Origin: Streptomyces venezuelae
GTDB lineage: Bacteria; Actinomycetota; Actinomycetes; Streptomycetales; Streptomycetaceae
Length of the DNA stretch: 64,000 nucleotides
Assembly (NCBI RefSeq): GCF_008642375.1
Contig: NZ_CP029194.1
Location: forward strand, 1,922,001 to 1,986,000
Reading direction: 5' to 3'
Shown here: positions 25,338-35,000 of the stretch, in pieces
Position numbering within the stretch: the first letter of the stretch is position 1
Layout: the number at the start of each line of letters is the position of its first letter
Position numbers and translations under genes: made by a program
Notes under the pieces: model-generated
Told to the model about the DNA's origin: nothing
Seen by the model: only the letters and a program-made list of their open reading frames with translations
Database searches by the model: none

Positions 25338-25420
25338 ATCCCCCACCCACACGTCGTCGAACAGGCTCACGGGGATGCATGCCCCACGAGGCCGCCCGCA
25401 TTCCCTCGGAGCCGGGGGAC

Positions 25421-27163
25421 TCAGGGACGGGGGACGTTGCGCAGGTTGGAGCGGGCCATCTGGAGCATGCGGCCCACGCCGCCGTCCAGGACGATCTTGC
25501 TGGCGGAGAGGGCGAAGCCGGTGACCATCTCGCTGCTGATCTTGGGCGGGATGGAGAGGGCGTTGGGGTCGGTGACGACGTCCACGAGAGCCGGGCCCCG
25601 GTGCTTGAAGGCGTCCTTGAGCGCGCTCGTGAGCTGTTTGGGCTTCTCGACGCGGACGCCGTAGGCCCCGGCGGCGCGCGCGATGGCCGCGAAGTCCGGG
25701 TTCTTGTTCGTCGTCCCGTACGAGGGCAGTCCGGCGACCAGCATCTCCAACTCGACCATGCCGAGCGAGGAGTTGTTGAAGACGACGACCTTCACCGGGA
25801 GGTCGTACTGGACGAGGGTGAGGAAGTCGCCCATGAGCATGGAGAATCCGCCGTCGCCGGAGAGCGACACGACCTGCCGGTTCCGGTCGGTGAACTGCGC
25901 GCCGATGGCCTGCGGGAGCGCGTTCGCCATCGAGCCGTGGCTGAACGAGCCGATGATCCTGCGCCGTCCGTTGGGCGAGAGGTAACGGGCCGCCCAGACG
26001 TTGCACATGCCGGTGTCGACCGTGAACACGGCGTCCCCGTCGGCCAGTTCGTCGATGACGGAGGCGACGTACTCGGGGTGGATCGGGACGTGCTTCTCGA
26101 CCTTGCGGGTGTACGCCTTCACGACGCCTTCGAGTGCGTCGGCGTGCTTCTTGAGCATCTTGTCGAGGAAGCGACGGTCGGTCTTGGCCCGGACGCGCGG
26201 GACGACACAGCGCAGGGTCTCCCGGACGTCCCCCCAGATCGCGAGGTCGAGCCGGGAGCGCCGGCCCAGGTGCTCGGGCCGGACGTCCACCTGGACGATC
26301 TTCACGTCGTCGGGCAGGAAGGCGTTGTACGGGAAGTCCGTGCCGAGCAGGATCAGCAGGTCGCACTCGTGGGTGGCCTCGTAGGCGGCGCCGTAGCCGA
26401 GCAGCCCGCTCATGCCGACGTCGAAGGGATTGTCGTACTGAATCCATTCTTTTCCGCGCAGGGCGTGGCCGACGGGTGCCTTGATCCGCTCGGCGAACTG
26501 CATCACCTCGGCGTGCGCGCCCGCCGTGCCGCTGCCGCAGAAGAGTGTCACCCGGTCGGCCGCGTCGATCATCCGGACGAGCGCGTCGATCTCGTCGTCG
26601 CCCGGCCTGACGGTGGGGCGGGAGGTGACGAGCGCGGTCTCCACGGCCTTGTCGGGGGCGGGCAGGGAGGCGATGTCGCCGGGCAGCGAGACGACGCTGA
26701 CGCCGCTGCGGCCGACGGCGTGCTGGATCGCCGTCTGGAGCAGCCGGGGCATCTGCTTCGGGTTGGAGATGAGCTCGCTGTAGTGGCTGCACTCGCGGAA
26801 GAGCTGGTCGGGGTGGGTCTCCTGGAAGTAGCCGAGGCCGATCTCACTGGACGGGATGTGCGAGGCGAGGGCCAGGACCGGGGCCATGGAACGGTGGGCG
26901 TCGTACAGGCCGTTGATCAGGTGCAGATTGCCGGGGCCGCAGGAGCCCGCGCAGGCGGCGAGGCTGCCGGTGATCTGGGCCTCGGCACCGGCGGCGAAGG
27001 CGGCCGTCTCCTCGTGCCGCACCTGGATCCAGTCGAGCGCGGGGGTGCGGCGGATGGCGTCGACGACCGGGTTCAGGCTGTCGCCGACGACGCCGTACAG
27101 ACGCTTCACGCCCGCGCGCACGAGGATGTCGACGAACTGTTCTGCGACGTTCTGTTTGGCCAT
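25421..27163 (-). CDS. poxB: Pyruvate dehydrogenase (quinone), thiamine diphosphate-dependent
   Basis: 580 residues of the PoxB/acetolactate synthase superfamily. The N-terminal PYR domain has the catalytic glutamate near residue 51 (VRHEETAAFAAGAEAQ). The central FAD/Rossmann-type domain spans about 190-330. The C-terminal PP domain has the ThDP-Mg motif GDGGFSMLMGDFLTLVQYDL followed by the NN metal ligand region. PoxB oxidises pyruvate directly to acetate and CO2, passing electrons to the quinone pool. Length and motifs match PoxB rather than acetolactate synthase, though this is family-level evidence. It is a single gene by context. Confidence 0.87.
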   Translation of the reverse strand: MAKQNVAEQFVDILVRAGVKRLYGVVGDSLNPVVDAIRRTPALDWIQVRHEETAAFAAGAEAQITGSLAACAGSCGPGNLHLINGLYDAHRSMAPVLALASHIPSSEIGLGYFQETHPDQLFRECSHYSELISNPKQMPRLLQTAIQHAVGRSGVSVVSLPGDIASLPAPDKAVETALVTSRPTVRPGDDEIDALVRMIDAADRVTLFCGSGTAGAHAEVMQFAERIKAPVGHALRGKEWIQYDNPFDVGMSGLLGYGAAYEATHECDLLILLGTDFPYNAFLPDDVKIVQVDVRPEHLGRRSRLDLAIWGDVRETLRCVVPRVRAKTDRRFLDKMLKKHADALEGVVKAYTRKVEKHVPIHPEYVASVIDELADGDAVFTVDTGMCNVWAARYLSPNGRRRIIGSFSHGSMANALPQAIGAQFTDRNRQVVSLSGDGGFSMLMGDFLTLVQYDLPVKVVVFNNSSLGMVELEMLVAGLPSYGTTNKNPDFAAIARAAGAYGVRVEKPKQLTSALKDAFKHRGPALVDVVTDPNALSIPPKISSEMVTGFALSASKIVLDGGVGRMLQMARSNLRNVPRP

Positions 27164-27190
27164 GGCTCCATCAACACACGGCCCGGCGCG

Positions 27191-28603
27191 TTACGCCTCC
27201 CAGACGGCCACCCCCGTACGGTCGTCGGCGTAACCCGTCACCCTCAGCTGGGTGTCGGCGAGGAAGGCGGCGAGACCGGGAGGCTCCTGGTCGGCCCAGC
27301 GGGTGGCGAGTTCGCGGGCGAGGGCGGGTTCGCCGCGCATCGGCTCGGCGAGTCCGGGTGAGGCGAGGAGCAGGGTGTCCCCGGGGCGGGCGACGGAGGC
27401 CCGGAAGCGGAACGGTTCGGCGGGCGGCGGGACGGGCTCCTCGACGAGCGGGCCCGGCGGGGTCGTGACGCCGAGGTTCATGGTGAGCCGGTCCCCTTCC
27501 TCGGTCTCGGCCGCGTCCTTCGGCGAGGGCGGTGAGCCGAAGCCGACGACGGGGGCGCCGGTGACGGCCGCGGGCTCGGGCAGGAGCGGTTCGATGTCCT
27601 GCCAGGAGCCCTCGCGGAGCCGGAAGAGGCCGCCGCCGCCGATCCCGAAGAAGACGCGCGTGCGGCACTCGGGGTCGGCGGGGACGAGGAGGCAGCGGAG
27701 GGTCGCGGTGTACTCGTCGGGGGCGAGGCCCCGGTCGGCGGCGCGGGCGCGCAGCTTGCCGTACGTACGGTCGGTGAGCCGGTGCAGTCCGGACTTGAGG
27801 TCTCCGCGGCGGCCGCTCCTGATGTCCTCCGAGAGCCGGGCGTGGCTGCGGCCGACGGCCTCGGCGATCCACCGGCAGGCGTCGGCGGCGGCGAGGTGGG
27901 CGTCCTCGGCGGCGCGGGAGCCGGCGGCGACGGCGACGAGGACGAGCGCGGCCTCGTCGTGGCCGAAGCGGGCGGTGAGCAGGGCGTCGCGGCGGGGTTC
28001 GCCGCGGTAGCGGGCGGAGTCGCCGCGGACGGAGGCGGCCCGCAGGGTGCAGGTGCCGTAGCGGGCGCCGTCGAGGACGGTGTCGGCGACCAGTTCGGCG
28101 AGCTCGCCGGGGCGGGCGACGGGGAGGGCGGTGGGCTCGGCCTCGTACGTCGGCGGTCTGCTGCCGACGAACCCGGCGGCCCGGGGGCGTGGCACGGGCA
28201 CCTGGACGGTGAGATCGGCGTACGGACCGGTCTCCGGGTCGTTCTCCGAACCGGTCTCCGGGTCGTTCTCCGGACCGGCCTCGGCGTCGGCCTGGGGCTC
28301 CGGCACCGCCACCTGGACGGTGGGCGTCTCGGTCGGCGGGGCGGCCGGGGGCGGCGGCCCGGGGAAGGAGCGCGGCCCCTGCTCGGGGGCCTCCCAGGGC
28401 GCCGGCGCCCTGTCGGGGAGGACGGCCCGAGGATCCGGCTCCGGCTCCGGCTCAAGGGCCGGGCTCCGGCCCGGCGGGCCCGTGGTGGCGCGGGGCGCCG
28501 TGGCGAAGTGGTCGTCGAGCGATTCACCCGGGACCGTCGGGGCCGTGTCCGGCGCCGACTCGTCGTAGAGCTTGTCCCACCAGTTGTCCCCCTGCTGAGT
28601 CAT
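27191..28603 (-). CDS. PP2C-like protein (putative Ser/Thr phosphatase fold)
   Basis: 470 residues. The first ~170 are Pro/Glu-rich and disordered, with a duplicated NDPETGxE segment. The remainder (about 185-470) is a PP2C-like domain: VAVAAGSRAAEDAHLAAADA, TLRCLLVPADP, GDTLLLASPGLAEPMRG and YADDRTGVAVWE, where the DD pair matches a late metal-site motif. The first Asp-Gly metal motif of active PP2C enzymes is not evident, so catalytic activity is uncertain. The start ATG at 28601-28603 (MTQQGDNWWDKLY) is clear. It lies 27 bp upstream of poxB on the same strand. Confidence 0.75.
   Translation of the reverse strand: MTQQGDNWWDKLYDESAPDTAPTVPGESLDDHFATAPRATTGPPGRSPALEPEPEPDPRAVLPDRAPAPWEAPEQGPRSFPGPPPPAAPPTETPTVQVAVPEPQADAEAGPENDPETGSENDPETGPYADLTVQVPVPRPRAAGFVGSRPPTYEAEPTALPVARPGELAELVADTVLDGARYGTCTLRAASVRGDSARYRGEPRRDALLTARFGHDEAALVLVAVAAGSRAAEDAHLAAADACRWIAEAVGRSHARLSEDIRSGRRGDLKSGLHRLTDRTYGKLRARAADRGLAPDEYTATLRCLLVPADPECRTRVFFGIGGGGLFRLREGSWQDIEPLLPEPAAVTGAPVVGFGSPPSPKDAAETEEGDRLTMNLGVTTPPGPLVEEPVPPPAEPFRFRASVARPGDTLLLASPGLAEPMRGEPALARELATRWADQEPPGLAAFLADTQLRVTGYADDRTGVAVWEA
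28226..28273. repeat. 24-bp tandem duplication within the PP2C-like gene
   Basis: Two in-frame copies of ACCGGTCTCCGGGTCGTTCT plus CCG(A) at 28226-28249 and 28250-28273 encode the doubled NDPETG segment in the disordered N-terminal region. Confidence 0.75.
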
Positions 28604-28684
28604 GCCCTTATTGTCCACCGCGCACGGCGCCCGAAAACGGACATCAGGAAAACCGTTGCTGCGAATGAGTGACGCGAAAAGAGT

Positions 28685-28732
28685 GGTCCGCCGGGCGGCC
28701 CCACCCCCCACGGGAAGGACGCCCGGCGGACC
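28685..28732 (-). terminator. 13-bp stem terminator of the subtilase gene
   Basis: GGTCCGCCGGGCG at 28685-28697 pairs perfectly with CGCCCGGCGGACC at 28720-28732 around a 22-nt loop. It begins 8 bp past the protease stop codon. Confidence 0.8.
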
Positions 28733-28739
28733 GTCGTGA

Positions 28740-31700
28740 TCAGCGCACGTCGTAAGCGCGGACCACGGTCTGGGTGACGGAGTTGCCGTTGGCGTCCGTC
28801 AGTTCGGTCCTCAGGGTGACAGGCTCACCGGACGCGCCCGCGTGGTTCACGGTCGCGGTCCACTGACCGCCCTGCTGAGAGACCCGCGCTTCCGTCCAGG
28901 TCGTGCCCCCGTCGTAGGAGTACGAGAGCTTGGCCGAGGTGAGCGCTGCGGGGGTGTAGCCCGCGTGACCCGTCGCGGTGAGGCCGATCTGCTGGCCGTC
29001 GGTCGCGGCGAGGGTCTTGAGTCCGTCCTCCGGAAGGTTGTACCGGGGGAAGAGAATCGGGATGCCCTGAGAATAGACGCTCTCGTCAAGCTTGGAGGTG
29101 AATTTCCACACCGATTTGACGGAGGTGGAGCGGGCCCACACCTTGCTGCCGATCTTCATGGTGTTCTGTTCGAGCGTGTACGTCCCGGCTTCCGCGGGTA
29201 CCTCGAACACTCCGAACGGCCAGCTGCTCGTGCCGAGGACCTCACCGTCGCGGCTGAGGCTGACGTTGCCGATGTCTCCGAAGGAGCCGGGCACGGCGTG
29301 GTGGGTGCCGTCGCCCCACATGGCGTTGGCGAAGCCGAGCAGGTTGCCCTGGCGCTCGGCGACGAGCACCGGTTCGCCGGCCGCGTCGCGCGGGGCGGTG
29401 GGGGCGATGACCCCGTCGTACCAGTTCTCGGTGCGCTTCTCGCCGGGGGTGTAGGTGTGCGGAGTGCCGACCATGATCTCCCCGAAGGGGAAGCTGCTGC
29501 CGACCATCGGCTCCCAGCTCGTGTCGCCGGCCGAGTAGTACTCGGTGCGGGCGCCGGGCGCCGGGACCGTCTCCAGCGAGCCGAAGCCGACGCGAACGCC
29601 GTCCGGGCGGCGCGCCGCCGGGAAGTCAATGAAGTCGGTGGCGATGCCCGCCGAGCCGTAGGTGGAGTCCGTGCGGCCGAGCTCGCGGTCCCGGACCCGG
29701 TAGTCCTTGTCGTCGCGGATCGCGCCGGTCTCGGGGAACGCGAGGTTGTAGGCGTACGGGCTCTTCGCGGTGGCCTGCCAGGCGAGGGTGACCTCGCCGG
29801 CCGCCAGCTTGCCCAGGAGCGCGGTCGCCTCGGTGGACGGGACGGAGAGGACCGGCAGGCCGAGGCCGGTGAAGCCACCGGTCGGGTACCAGCGGCCGGA
29901 GGCCGAGTGGTGGGCGATGACGGCGACGGCGCCGGCGGCCTTGGCGTTACGGGCGAGGGTGCCCGCCGAGGTCGAGTCGTCCGGGAGCCGGACGAGGGCG
30001 ATGCGGCCCTGGACCCCGGCGGCCTTGAGCTCCTCCGGGGTGCCGGCTCCGGCGTCGACGAGGCGGGCGGAGCCGGTCCCGTCGAGGTTGTCGGAGGCGA
30101 TGGAGCCGGTCAGCGGGTGCAGGGTCAGGCCGTCGGCGGTGCGCAGCGAGGTGATCTGCGGGGCGGCGGCGCGCCAGTAGCTGCCGAACTCGAAGTCGCC
30201 CTCGTCGGCAGCGCCTTCGACCGAGGCGTAGTAGCCGCGGATGGTGCGCGGTCCGGCGGCGGTGCCGGCGTGCAGCCAGAAGTCGTCCCAGGAGCGGGAG
30301 AACGCGAGGGTGGCGCCCCGGAGTTCGGAGGCCTTGTCGGTCGTGACCGACAGCTTGTGGGCCTTGCGGGCGTCGAGGACGACGGTGGTGTCCTTCTTCA
30401 GCTCCATCTGCGGGCGGCCGAGGTAGCTGAGCGAGTCGTTCAGCGTGGCGCCCTCGCCGGCGTCGGGCGTGGTGACGAAGGAGGAGAGGAAGTAGCTGCC
30501 GGGGCGCAGGCGGTAGACCTGGTCCGCGGCGCCTTCGTTGAAGCGGCGCTCTCCACTGGCGACGTCGGTGCCGATGACGTCGAGGGAGGACGCGCCGTCG
30601 GCGGGCTTGCCCTGACGGTCGATCAGCTTGACGCGGAGGGTGACGGTCTCGGGCTCGACGTGGAGCGAGAAGGGGGTCGAGACGTGGATGCCGCCGGGGC
30701 CGGTGGCGAGGACGCGGCCGGTGGCGTCGCCGTACTGGGCACGGTCCAGGCGGGCGGCGGGGTCGAGCTCCAGCGGGACCTGGACGGTGGCGCCGGCCGG
30801 GACGGTGACGGTGCGCTTGGCGAGGCGGGCGACCGAACTCCGTACGCGGGAACCGTCGTTGCCGGTGACCTTCTCGACGGAGAGGTTCAGGGTGACGGGG
30901 GTGCCGGAGGTGTTGCTGTACGGGACGGAGACCGTGGTGCGGTCGGTCCTGTCCTGCGGCCAGTCGAACGTGCCGCCCTGGACGGCGGGGGCGCCGAGGA
31001 CGGTCTGGTCGATGGCCGCCTTGACGTCGAGGCGGCCGCCGCCGACCTCGCGGACGTCGCCGGGGAGGTCGCTCTCCGCGGAGGAGACGAGGGCGGCCTT
31101 GATCTGCTGGGCGGTCCAGTCGGGGTGACGCTGCTTGACGATGGCGGCGGCGCCCGCGACGTGCGGGGTGGCCATCGACGTACCGGACATGGACTGGTAG
31201 GCGTACACGCCCCGGCCGCCGGCCGCGGCGGCGGAGATGCCGACGCCGGGCGCGGCCATCTCGGGCTTGAGGGTGTGGTTGACGGTCGTCGGGCCGCGGC
31301 TGGAGAAGTACGCGGTGGAGTCGTCGCGGTCGGTGGCGCCGACGGTGAGGACGCTGGGCGCGCAGCCGGGCGAGGAGACGGTGTTGAGGGTCGGGCCCGA
31401 GTTTCCGGCGGCGATGACGAACAACGTGCCCTTGTTCTGGGCGAGTTGCTCTGCGGCGACGCTCATCGGGTCGGTGCAGTCGGTGGGGACGGAGCTGCCG
31501 AGGCTCATGGAGACGACGTCGGCGCCCTGGGCGACGGCCCATTCCATGCCGGCGATGATCCAGGAGGCGGCGCCGGAGCCCGAGTCGTTGAGGACCTTGC
31601 CGTTGAGGAGGTCCGCGCCGGGGGCGACGCCCTTCTTCTTGCCGTCGCTCGCGGCGCCGGAGCCGCCGACGGTCGAGATGGTGTGGGTGCCGTGGCCCTG

Positions 31701-32501
31701 GCGGTCGTCGGCCGTCTCGGAGTCGGTGAAGTTCTCCGAGGCGGTGACGCGTCCCTTGAGGTCGGGGTGCTCGGTGTCGGCGCCGGTGTCGAGGACGGCG
31801 ACCTTGGTGCCGGTGCCGTCGTAGCCGGCGGCCCAGGCCTCGGGGGCGTGGACCTGCTTCGTCGACTGCTCCAGGGTGGCCTGAACCTTGCGGTCGAGCC
31901 AGAGCTTCTCGATGCCGGCGGCGGAGCGCGCCTGCGGGGTGTTCACGTCGGCCCAGAAGGTGGCGGCCTGCTTCTTGTCGGCCTTGAGCGCGACGCCGTC
32001 GACGGTCCGCAGGATCCGGCCGCGCTCGGCGCCGCGCGGGGCGGCGGGGGCCGAGCGTGCGAGGTCGGAGGCGTAGACCGCGATGAGGGGCAGGGTGGCT
32101 GCGGAGGCGTCGTCGTAACCCTGACGGATGAGGCCGGTGACGTTGAAGAGCTCCTCGTCGACACGGCCTGCGGTGAGCGCTTCGGTGGCGCCCTCGGGGT
32201 AGACGTACAGGTCCTGGCCGGAGCGGCGGGTCTGGACGAGCGGGACGGTGCCGTCCTCTCGGGGCAGCGCCGTGGCCGCCGGGTTCCCGTCGGCGTCGTG
32301 GCTGACCAGGACGTGGTCCCCGGTGACCAGGGTCACCGTGGCGGTCCGGTCACCGGCGCGGGCCGAGGCCTCGCTGCCGACCAGCGGTCGCTTGCCGGCC
32401 GTGCCGTCCTGCGGCTCATTCGCCATGGACGGCGCGACCGCGGTGACGGCCAGTACGGCGGCGGTCGCCGCCCCCAGGGCCGTACGCGAAATCGGGCGCA
32501 T
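28740..32501 (-). CDS. Secreted S8 family subtilisin-like peptidase
   Basis: 1253 residues. A Sec signal peptide (residues 1-27, ending SMA-NEP) is followed by a propeptide to about 215. The catalytic domain spans about 225-490, with the triad Asp238 (VAVLDTGAD), His270 (GHGTHT) and Ser442 (MSGTSMATPHVAGAAA), and oxyanion Asn367 (AAGNSGP). A long C-terminal part follows with a fibronectin-like region, a PA-like segment (about 740-830, RIALVRLPDDSTSAGTLARN) and beta-sandwich domains ending in a SYDGGTTWTEARV motif. It degrades extracellular proteins. The ATG giving MRPISRTALG has GGGGAG upstream. It is divergent from an HTH regulator and ends at a strong terminator. Confidence 0.93.
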   Translation of the reverse strand: MRPISRTALGAATAAVLAVTAVAPSMANEPQDGTAGKRPLVGSEASARAGDRTATVTLVTGDHVLVSHDADGNPAATALPREDGTVPLVQTRRSGQDLYVYPEGATEALTAGRVDEELFNVTGLIRQGYDDASAATLPLIAVYASDLARSAPAAPRGAERGRILRTVDGVALKADKKQAATFWADVNTPQARSAAGIEKLWLDRKVQATLEQSTKQVHAPEAWAAGYDGTGTKVAVLDTGADTEHPDLKGRVTASENFTDSETADDRQGHGTHTISTVGGSGAASDGKKKGVAPGADLLNGKVLNDSGSGAASWIIAGMEWAVAQGADVVSMSLGSSVPTDCTDPMSVAAEQLAQNKGTLFVIAAGNSGPTLNTVSSPGCAPSVLTVGATDRDDSTAYFSSRGPTTVNHTLKPEMAAPGVGISAAAAGGRGVYAYQSMSGTSMATPHVAGAAAIVKQRHPDWTAQQIKAALVSSAESDLPGDVREVGGGRLDVKAAIDQTVLGAPAVQGGTFDWPQDRTDRTTVSVPYSNTSGTPVTLNLSVEKVTGNDGSRVRSSVARLAKRTVTVPAGATVQVPLELDPAARLDRAQYGDATGRVLATGPGGIHVSTPFSLHVEPETVTLRVKLIDRQGKPADGASSLDVIGTDVASGERRFNEGAADQVYRLRPGSYFLSSFVTTPDAGEGATLNDSLSYLGRPQMELKKDTTVVLDARKAHKLSVTTDKASELRGATLAFSRSWDDFWLHAGTAAGPRTIRGYYASVEGAADEGDFEFGSYWRAAAPQITSLRTADGLTLHPLTGSIASDNLDGTGSARLVDAGAGTPEELKAAGVQGRIALVRLPDDSTSAGTLARNAKAAGAVAVIAHHSASGRWYPTGGFTGLGLPVLSVPSTEATALLGKLAAGEVTLAWQATAKSPYAYNLAFPETGAIRDDKDYRVRDRELGRTDSTYGSAGIATDFIDFPAARRPDGVRVGFGSLETVPAPGARTEYYSAGDTSWEPMVGSSFPFGEIMVGTPHTYTPGEKRTENWYDGVIAPTAPRDAAGEPVLVAERQGNLLGFANAMWGDGTHHAVPGSFGDIGNVSLSRDGEVLGTSSWPFGVFEVPAEAGTYTLEQNTMKIGSKVWARSTSVKSVWKFTSKLDESVYSQGIPILFPRYNLPEDGLKTLAATDGQQIGLTATGHAGYTPAALTSAKLSYSYDGGTTWTEARVSQQGGQWTATVNHAGASGEPVTLRTELTDANGNSVTQTVVRAYDVR

Positions 32502-32734
32502 CGCTCTCCCCATCTGATTCCGGAAAAAGGCACACAAGGCACCCGTCTCCGGAGGCTGTTGGTGCTGCGGTGGCGCCACATTGGCAGAGGTGAGGGCGGT
32601 ACAGGGATGATGGGCAAGGCGGGAATACGCCGTGGCCGTTTCCCGCCAGGTCACCAACGGAACGAATGCCTCCGGTGAAGGTCCCGGGAAGATCCGGGGC
32701 GCCCATCGGATGTACGGCGAGGGGTGGGGCAACC
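32502..32734. promoter_or_regulatory. Divergent promoter region of the subtilase and HTH regulator
   Basis: 233 bp. An 8-bp inverted repeat GGCGGGAA-N14-TTCCCGCC lies at 32618-32647, about 90 bp from the regulator start and 117 bp from the protease start. It is a candidate operator for the regulator encoded beside it. No gene is seen. Confidence 0.45.
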
Positions 32735-33718
32735 ATGCTGGGAGCGATAGGGCTCGACGAGCGCCAGGAGTCCGCGTACCGCGCCCTGGTCGCGCTGGGC
32801 GCGGCCGAGGTCACCGATCTCGCGCACCGGCTCGCCCTGCCCGAGCAGGACACGGAGCGCGCGCTGCGCCGGCTGGAGTCCCAGGGGCTCGCCGCGCAGT
32901 CCTCGGCCAGGACCGGACGCTGGGTGGCGGCGCCGCCGGGCGTGGCCCTGGGCGCCCTGCTGACGCAGCAGCGCCACGAGCTGGAGCAGGCGGAGCTGGC
33001 GGCGAAGCTGCTGGCCGAGGAGTACCGGGCGGAGGCGGCGGAGGCGGCCGTCCACGACCTGGTGGAGGTGGTGACGGGCGCGAGCGCGGTCACCCACCGC
33101 TTCCTCCAGCTCCAGCTGGGCGCACAGGAGGAGGTCTGCGCCCTGGTGACGGGCAAGCCGATCGCGGTCACCGGCATGGAGAACGACGCGGAGGAGCAGG
33201 CGGCCGGGCGGGGCGTGCGCTACCGGGTGGTGATCGAGCGCGAGGTGCTCGGCCTGCCGTCCGGGCTGCTGGAACTCTCGGCGGCGCTCAGCCGCGAGGA
33301 GCGCATCCGGGTCGCGGACCGGGTCCCCACCAAGCTGGTGGTCGCCGACCGTTCCCTGGCCATGGTCCCGCTGACGGGGCGGGGCGCGGAGCCCGCGGCG
33401 ATCGTCGTCCACGCGAGCGGGCTCCTCGAATCGCTGATGGGCCTCTTCGAGTCGGTGTGGCGGGAGGCCCTGCCGCTGCGGCTCGGGGCGGGCGCCCAGA
33501 TCACCGAGGACGAGGCGCCCGGCCCCGACGTGATGGACCTGGAGATCCTGTCGCTGCTCCTCGCCGGGATGACGGACGCGAGCGTGGCCAAGCAGCTGGA
33601 CCTGGGCCTGCGGACGGTCCAGCGCCGCGTCAAGGGCCTGATGGAACTGACCGGCGTGACGACCCGCCTCCAGCTGGGCTGGCACGCGTACGAGAAGGGC
33701 TGGGTGGCTCGCGGCTAG
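32735..33718 (+). CDS. HTH transcriptional regulator with TrmB-like N-terminus and LuxR-type C-terminus
   Basis: 327 residues. The N-terminal ~65 residues form a TrmB-like winged helix (LGAAEVTDLAHRLALPEQDT, ALRRLESQGLA). The middle is a phospholipase D-like/sensor region, and residues ~265-320 are a LuxR-type HTH (SLLLAGMTDASVAKQLDLGL, RTVQRRVKGLMELTGVTTRL). Streptomyces has many such two-HTH regulators beside secreted hydrolases. It is divergent from the subtilase and so probably regulates it; that is inference. The ATG at 32735 follows GGGGTGGGG. Confidence 0.83.
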   Translation: MLGAIGLDERQESAYRALVALGAAEVTDLAHRLALPEQDTERALRRLESQGLAAQSSARTGRWVAAPPGVALGALLTQQRHELEQAELAAKLLAEEYRAEAAEAAVHDLVEVVTGASAVTHRFLQLQLGAQEEVCALVTGKPIAVTGMENDAEEQAAGRGVRYRVVIEREVLGLPSGLLELSAALSREERIRVADRVPTKLVVADRSLAMVPLTGRGAEPAAIVVHASGLLESLMGLFESVWREALPLRLGAGAQITEDEAPGPDVMDLEILSLLLAGMTDASVAKQLDLGLRTVQRRVKGLMELTGVTTRLQLGWHAYEKGWVARG

Positions 33719-33748
33719 GGGGTGTCCCGGGTCAGGGCCGGGGAGTCC

Positions 33749-34849
33749 TTACGGGGTGTGCCGGGCGTCGCGGAACCCGCGCAGCCGGGGGTGGCGTACG
33801 GCGGGCAGCCGCACCAGGGTGCCCTCGAAGGCGGCACGGTCGGCCGTCAGCAGGCGCCAAGGCCGCCTCGGCAGGGGGTAGTCGTCGCGCAGGACTCCCG
33901 CCGGGAGCACCCCGGTCGCGGGCAGCGGCGAGGTCTCGCCCGGGTGGACGAGGTACGCCCAGACCCCGCTGTCCAGCGGGACCACGGCCCCTTCGTCGCC
34001 CGGCGGGCGCCAGGGGTCGCCCGTGAGGGGGTGGCGGGGGACGAGGAGGACGTCGGGGCGGGGCCGGGGTGTACGGATCCCTGGACCGGCCAGTTCCACG
34101 GACCAGGTCGCGAGCCCGGATTCGGGACCTAGCCCGGCTTCGGGACCGTCCGCGGTCCCGGACCCCGGCCCCGCGGGCAGGCATCGGTCGACCGCGTGGC
34201 CGAGCAGCTCGGCGACCGGGCCGGAGGGGAGAGTCACCGGGCGGTTCCCGGTGACGGCCACGAGGTGGGCCAGCGCGACCCCGAGCGCCGCCTCCCACCG
34301 GCGGCTCCATGACCCGTCGGGCTCGACGGGCGCGACGCGGTGCTCGGCGCGCTCCAGGTCGTCCCAGTCGGGAGGCGGACCGGCCGGGAGCCCCGAGGGG
34401 CGGCGTTCGACCGCGTCGGGCTCCAGCCACACCGTCTGCCACATGCCGCAGTCGTCCCTGCGGGTCGCCACGGCCCGCCCGCAGCCCTCGCACGCCAGGT
34501 TGGGGCCGTCCCGGCCGTCCACGCCCATGCAGTAGCCGGCGCACTTCTCGGGGATCAGGGCCATGGACCGGGAGTCGCCGGGGGCGATGACGATCCTGTT
34601 CCGCGCGCCGAACGAGACGGAGTACACCCGCGCGTACACGCCCTGACGGGCGGCCTCGTCCTCACCGGTCTCCTCCCACGACCGCCAGGGCGGTCCGCTG
34701 GGCCGGGGTTCGACGGCGTATGTCGCGGGCTCCATCAGCGGAGGGTGGAGTTCCTCCCACGCCCCGTAGTGGGTGTGGACGGGGAGGGCGACCCGGGACA
34801 CCGGCGCCGTCAGCTCCGTGCCGCACCCGGCACACGTGAACACGTACAA
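33749..34849 (-). CDS. Zinc-ribbon hypothetical protein
   Basis: 366 residues, no family recognised. It begins YVFTCAGCGTEL, a C-x2-C knuckle, and has a second C-x2-C in LACEGCGRAV with CGMW nearby, suggesting a structural zinc site. The rest is Trp/Pro-rich without TM segments. The likely start is TTG at 34847-34849 with GGGGAG five bases upstream; GTG two codons later is the alternative. It is convergent with the HTH regulator (30-bp gap) and divergent from the DUF456 gene. Confidence 0.6.
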   Translation of the reverse strand: MYVFTCAGCGTELTAPVSRVALPVHTHYGAWEELHPPLMEPATYAVEPRPSGPPWRSWEETGEDEAARQGVYARVYSVSFGARNRIVIAPGDSRSMALIPEKCAGYCMGVDGRDGPNLACEGCGRAVATRRDDCGMWQTVWLEPDAVERRPSGLPAGPPPDWDDLERAEHRVAPVEPDGSWSRRWEAALGVALAHLVAVTGNRPVTLPSGPVAELLGHAVDRCLPAGPGSGTADGPEAGLGPESGLATWSVELAGPGIRTPRPRPDVLLVPRHPLTGDPWRPPGDEGAVVPLDSGVWAYLVHPGETSPLPATGVLPAGVLRDDYPLPRRPWRLLTADRAAFEGTLVRLPAVRHPRLRGFRDARHTP

Positions 34850-35000
34850 ACAAGCTCCCCCTCGCCCCGATTCCTCGGGATTGTGCCTCGCCCGCCGCCG
34901 CGGATCCACCGGATTTCCCGCACGGGCCCGGGGCGCGCTCGGGACCCCGTACGGGTCGCGCGACCTGCGGGGACGCGATTTCTGGGGGACGCTGGGCAGC

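Noticed and set aside
24933..26792. Long minus-strand frame running through poxB into the ATPase-domain gene as one fused protein
   Set aside because: Over poxB this frame is an Arg/Pro-rich shadow. Only the part below about 25370 is the real ATPase-domain gene.
28842..32678. Very long plus-strand open frame (about 1280 codons) antisense to the subtilase
   Set aside because: High-GC DNA gives long antisense frames. The product is Gly/Val/Asp-rich with no domain, while the minus strand has a complete protease with signal peptide and catalytic triad.
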